Source: Pocillopora verrucosa (taxonomy: Eukaryota; Cnidaria; Anthozoa; Scleractinia; Pocilloporidae). From it: 64,000 nucleotides of DNA. Location of the stretch: assembly GCF_036669915.1 (NCBI RefSeq), contig NC_089314.1, positions 7,747,278 through 7,811,277 on the forward strand, given 5' to 3'. Shown here piece after piece: positions 60,801 to 64,000 of this stretch. Position 1 is the first letter of the stretch. Each line of letters opens with the position of its first letter. Below the pieces are notes generated by a model. It was not told the DNA's origin. It saw only the letters and a program-made list of their open reading frames with translations, and ran no database searches. The position numbers and the translations under genes are program-made.

Positions 60801-62872
60801 TGCTAATTTCCGTATCCCGCTTTGACAGAAAATTTTGTTGACTTTTTTTTGTACTGTCCGAAGCAGCATTTCAAATCAGCTTTTTTAATGTCACTACCAC
60901 CGGACTCTACATAACGAGTTCGTTTTTTCCTCCATATAAAGTAATAATGATGAAAAAGTGAAATTCTTGAAGTGGCTTTTCTCCGCTGACTTTCGACGCA
61001 AATAATCGGAGGACATATGTCGACGTGAACAGGGGTTGTTGCTTGATAATTGTGATGCTGAAAATATTTGGCGCAATTCGATCAAGAGTTTTAATTCCCC
61101 AAGGTCTCCCCAAGGTCAGTCGGCCTATAACCCAAACATGTTCACTGAGAGAATTCTTAAGGGTATGCACTATAAAGGCGATTTAATAGACCCATAGTGG
61201 CAACAACAGTGGCAGCAATAGGAGGCTATAAAAGGCAATACAAAGAAGAAGGAAGACGCATAAGAATCTTCGTACCTATCGCTAGCGCGGGCTTGTTTCG
61301 AAGTTAATTAGTTTCCCTGTTAACGACGTAACAACCTCAACTTTTCTGCCCTTATGCTTTCTTACAGATCGGAGTCCCTAATGGCAGCAAGCAGTACTTT
61401 CAGGAGGAGTTCAGAGGCGCAAAAATCATAGGTAATTTAAACGGCCCTTATTGCAGCGAAGGATCACGATCCTGACCGAAAGCTACACCTTATTTTCATT
61501 TTATTTCTGTTTGCTGTTAACAACGCAGGAAGAATAAGCCTTCGACCTCAACTGAGAAAAATTTGGGATATGCCAGCCTTTAAACCACAGATTTGATTGA
61601 ATTAGGGAGGGAAACCTGTTTCACCAAGTTCTTAATGTAAATTCCATTTTTGGTTTGTAATCTAGTACATCTCATACAATGAAGTAATTTCTCATTTTAA
61701 GAATAAATGAGAAGATTTAACTGAATTGGCTTAGTTTTCTCAAAATGTGTGAGAAACAGCCTTTAGAAACGAGGGTAGGGTTGAGGCCGTCAAGTTGTTT
61801 GAAAACTATATAGTTTTATATTAGAGTTCTGTCAACACCTCCTCAGAGCCATTGTCCTCTAGATCCATGTGAAGACAGAAATGATATCGAAGAAATTTAT
61901 GTTTGATATTCAAAACCGTTTTCTTTTTTGTTTCTACTTTTAAATTTTTCTAGAGATGAATTCCTCGCAAGATCTTGATACTCACTTGGCGAATGGAAAT
62001 AAGCAACGAATTGTGTATTACAGCTGCAAGGCAGGCGAGGGTGTGGATCGTGACAAGCAGATTGTGAAGGCTCTGAAGCACCACATAATTGGAACTGAAA
62101 TGAAGGTGAATACCACATGCCTCTACCTTGCAAATGAAACATTTCCAGTTCAGTCCCTTGTGCAGTGTGTTAAGAATAATGTGAAGAAACACGTTGAAGA
62201 TTGTGATCCATTTCAAGCTGAAAAAGCCAGTGATTCGTTAAAGTACTGCGATATTAAGATGGATGATTATGGAAAGATAAAAGACTTTCAAAAGGACGAC
62301 ACGGCTGCCATCATAATTTATGCCTCTGTGGGACTAGTAGCAGTGATTTTTGTTGCTGGCAGTGCATGGGATTTGACAAAGACTCGTGATCAATGGAAAA
62401 AGGAAGAAGGTACAGGTATGTTGTAGACGAGTGATATGTCAGAAATAAAAATAGAAGTAAAGAATAATTCAAATAAAGATCAAAGACTTAGGTTCGATAA
62501 AATTATAAAGAGGTGGTCATTAGCTAATTTCTTGCTGATTTCTTACTCAGATACGAGATCTAATACCTTTGGGGACTCGTTCGTGTTTACACGTGGAACA
62601 GAAAGAGGTATATGCATGCTTATCTTAAGGATCAAGATCCCTACTGAGATCATACCATGCTTGACAGACCATATCCTTGTAGGCCAAATAAGGAAATGCG
62701 CAACCTTTCCCTCCTCTACTGGCAAGTACATTTACTGTGCGCCTAATCAACCTTTCTCCCTCTGATTTCCCTTATAGTTAGTGGAAAATCAAGCGGTAGC
62801 ATCGGCTTGGAAACATTCGAAGACCCGATAGAGATATGTGTAACAAGGGGAGAGGAATACAAAGACCGCTGA
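57819..62872 (+). CDS. K+-filter channel with glutamate-receptor-like layout, paralogue A
   Basis: Seven exons: 57819-58502, 59624-59718, 59977-60133, 61368-61431, 61954-62409, 62551-62607 and 62778-62872 (TGA), about 535 residues. Residues 1-24 are a signal peptide. To about 200 lies a Cys-rich extracellular part (CYKFCCEDNSN, NCCSEAT) ending in YPVFTGEKNFEKKTF, then a membrane helix. The pore GTWWAVVTMTTVGYGDKSP puts the filter at about 258-263, and helix 2 (AAWMIIGMIILSIF) ends AAEVSSILTA. The second extracellular part starts IGVPNGSKQYFQEEFRGAKI, like the S2 lobe of ligand-binding domains. A last helix lies at about 451-472 (AAIIIYASVGLVAVIFVAG), then a cytoplasmic tail. Exons 2 and 3 match paralogue B exactly in length (95 and 157 bp) and phase. 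The donor after exon 2 (gtttgt) is weak. Other ends are possible: read-through of exon 5 to TAG at 62424, or the exon at 63107. Confidence 0.8.
58860..59520 (+). mobile_element. Decayed Penelope-like fragments in inverted arrangement (channel A intron 1)
   Basis: Plus-strand text at 59190-59280 gives VVYKFACVGCNACYLRETCH, and 59360-59500 gives SDRASHIFKHQRDSEHCRAL, both matching the GIY-YIG pattern of Penelope-like elements, with stops between. Pieces at 58926-58952 and 59108-59146 recur in inverse orientation at 59346-59370 and 59383-59421, so two fragments lie head to head. All are within intron 1. Confidence 0.65.
60785..60905 (-). repeat. Inverted copy of the death-exon downstream block
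   Basis: The reverse complement matches 915-1015 and 12005-12105 ('aaaagctgat', 'gtcaacaaaatttt', 'gatacg(g/a)aaatta'). It lies in the channel A intron between 60133 and 61368, about 28 kb from the array. Confidence 0.75.
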
Positions 62873-62873
62873 A

Positions 62874-62879
62874 AATAAA
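62874..62879 (+). terminator. Poly(A) signal AATAAA after channel A
   Basis: AATAAA begins two bases after the TGA of the last exon, so a very short 3' untranslated region is possible. Another AATAAA lies near 63251, after the alternative exon. Confidence 0.45.
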
Positions 62880-63106
62880 AGTTGTTTTTCACCAGCTGTA
62901 AATGATTAATGAGTCAGTTATATCAATTTAAGGAGCATACTACAGTTACTTATTGTTCAGGCTAGTCGTGTCATAGCCTTTCTTTCACATCATCTTCAGA
63001 TGACAAGTAAAAGAAAGGAAAATTGGTTGCAGTAGACGTTTCAAGAAAAGCAGTTTCATCATCTTTTATTTGCCTTATTTACACAAGACAAAAAATTTAT
63101 TGACAG

Positions 63107-63192
63107 CGGTTGTAGCTATAGAAGGCGAGGAGACCCAGGAAGCCACCAGGCTTATGAGAGCTTATGATTCAAATGATGATTTAGGGTTTTAA
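63107..63192 (+). CDS. Possible alternative last exon of channel A
   Basis: An acceptor (tttattgacag) ends at 63106. Read with the phase-1 G left by exon 62607, it gives AVVAIEGEETQEATRLMRAY then DSNDDLGF and TAA. It would replace the tail VSGKSSGSIGLETFEDPIEI encoded by 62778-62872. Phase fit and acidic composition support it; expression is unproven. Confidence 0.4.
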
Positions 63193-63459
63193 AAGGACAG
63201 ACATCATATTCATGAGTCTTGTCTAACGAAAACATTATTATCAAGTAAATATAATAAAAAGGTAACGCCAACTATGGTTATATCGAGGTCTGATTTATTA
63301 GTGTCCTAAAGAAAAAGATACAGTTTGTAAATTAGTGTCCACAGGTAGATATGAATAAAACAAAGAGTAACCTTTCAAAGTGGTCTGGTAATAAATAAGT
63401 TGTAAAGAGATGATTCACTCGCGATCGTTGTCGTTGTTCATTGCCGTTTGTGGATTTTC

Positions 63460-64000
63460 CCCTTTTAGCATTTGGTTTTCGGTTTTCGCGAAAAATACTA
63501 ACGGGTTTTCGGATTTGATATCCGATGCGGTTTTCGGTTTTTCTAATTAGACCTATTTGGGTTCCGGTTTCTCTTCTCTTCCTCTAAACATTCCGATAGA
63601 ATCTCAAAACTTTCAGGTCTTAGTTCGCACATGGAAATTTTAGATTAGGGATTTTGGATGAAACTTTCCAGAGCTATGGCTTTTTGCGACTGCAAATTGC
63701 AATCCTATCGACGACTTTTGTGCAATTTCCTTAATTTGATAAGGCTCCATTACCAGCTGCCGAATCCGCAGAGACCACGCTCGAGGTCCTCGTGAGAGCA
63801 GCTGTTAATTTAAGCAGATACTAGAAGATACGAATGCCAAGTCCATGGTATTCATAAATACTGTTATGAAATTAGCGTAGTTTATATTACTCTGTATGCT
63901 TCACTTGTCACCACTGTATCGGATCGATCAGGGTTTTAATAACTGGGATGTGAAAATGTATCGGTTTTGACAGTTTTGCATGCGGTTTTCGGTTTTAATC
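63460..64000 (+). repeat. TTTTCGG-rich repeat region
   Basis: 'ggttttcggttttcgcg', 'gggttttcggatttg', 'gcggttttcggtttttc' at 63470-63545 and again 'gcggttttcggttttaatc' at the window end share a GGTTTTCGGTTTT core. The middle part (63600-63940) is unique-looking and holds no recognised gene. Confidence 0.6.

Overview
The window looks like a piece of a cnidarian, probably anthozoan (stony-coral-like), nuclear genome. Genes are split into short exons with GT/AG borders, introns and spacers are AT-rich, and there are many foldback/MITE-like repeats, Penelope-like retroelement pieces and a tandem family of Roc-COR plus death-domain genes of a kind common in corals. This assignment is an inference; no marker gene here fixes the species.

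Layout. (1) 1-34.7 kb is a degenerate tandem array of Roco/death-domain genes. It holds a left-truncated copy (terminal death-domain exon 192-463), an internally deleted copy (8144-11603), a Roc-less partial copy (21878-23248), and the fullest copy (24564-31892: Roc, COR, Cys/His-rich exon, linker exons, death domain). Between them lie two or three copies of long non-coding blocks, with GABA-B-receptor-like relics. One downstream block is interrupted at 32.2-34.5 kb by two foldback/TIR elements and a 5'-truncated Penelope-like element with RT and GIY-YIG pieces. (2) 36.2-37.8 kb holds a complete four-exon BET1L (GS15) Qc-SNARE gene. (3) 39.7-43.2 kb, minus strand, is a complete four-exon F-box/leucine-rich-repeat gene. 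(4) 45.1-62.9 kb holds two divergently transcribed paralogues (minus 45120-50742, plus 57819-62872) with matching exon phases. Both encode a secreted N-terminus, a membrane segment, a pore with the potassium filter TVGYGD, a second membrane segment ending like the glutamate-receptor M3 motif, a second extracellular segment and a last membrane helix. A disabled rhodopsin-like GPCR (54470-55543) lies between them. (5) 63-64 kb holds a possible alternative last exon of the plus-strand channel and TTTTCGG-rich repeats.

Function. The Roco/death proteins would be GTPase-scaffold signalling proteins acting through death-domain contacts. BET1L acts in Golgi vesicle fusion. The F-box protein would be a substrate adaptor of an SCF ubiquitin ligase. 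The channel pair is the most interesting content: it combines a K+-channel filter with an ionotropic-glutamate-receptor-like plan, as known from bacterial GluR0 and rotifer AvGluR1, but in two diverged, partly cysteine-rich animal proteins.

Limits. Exon borders were read by eye. The link between the Roc and COR exons of the large Roco gene and the first exon of that copy are unresolved. No database search was possible.
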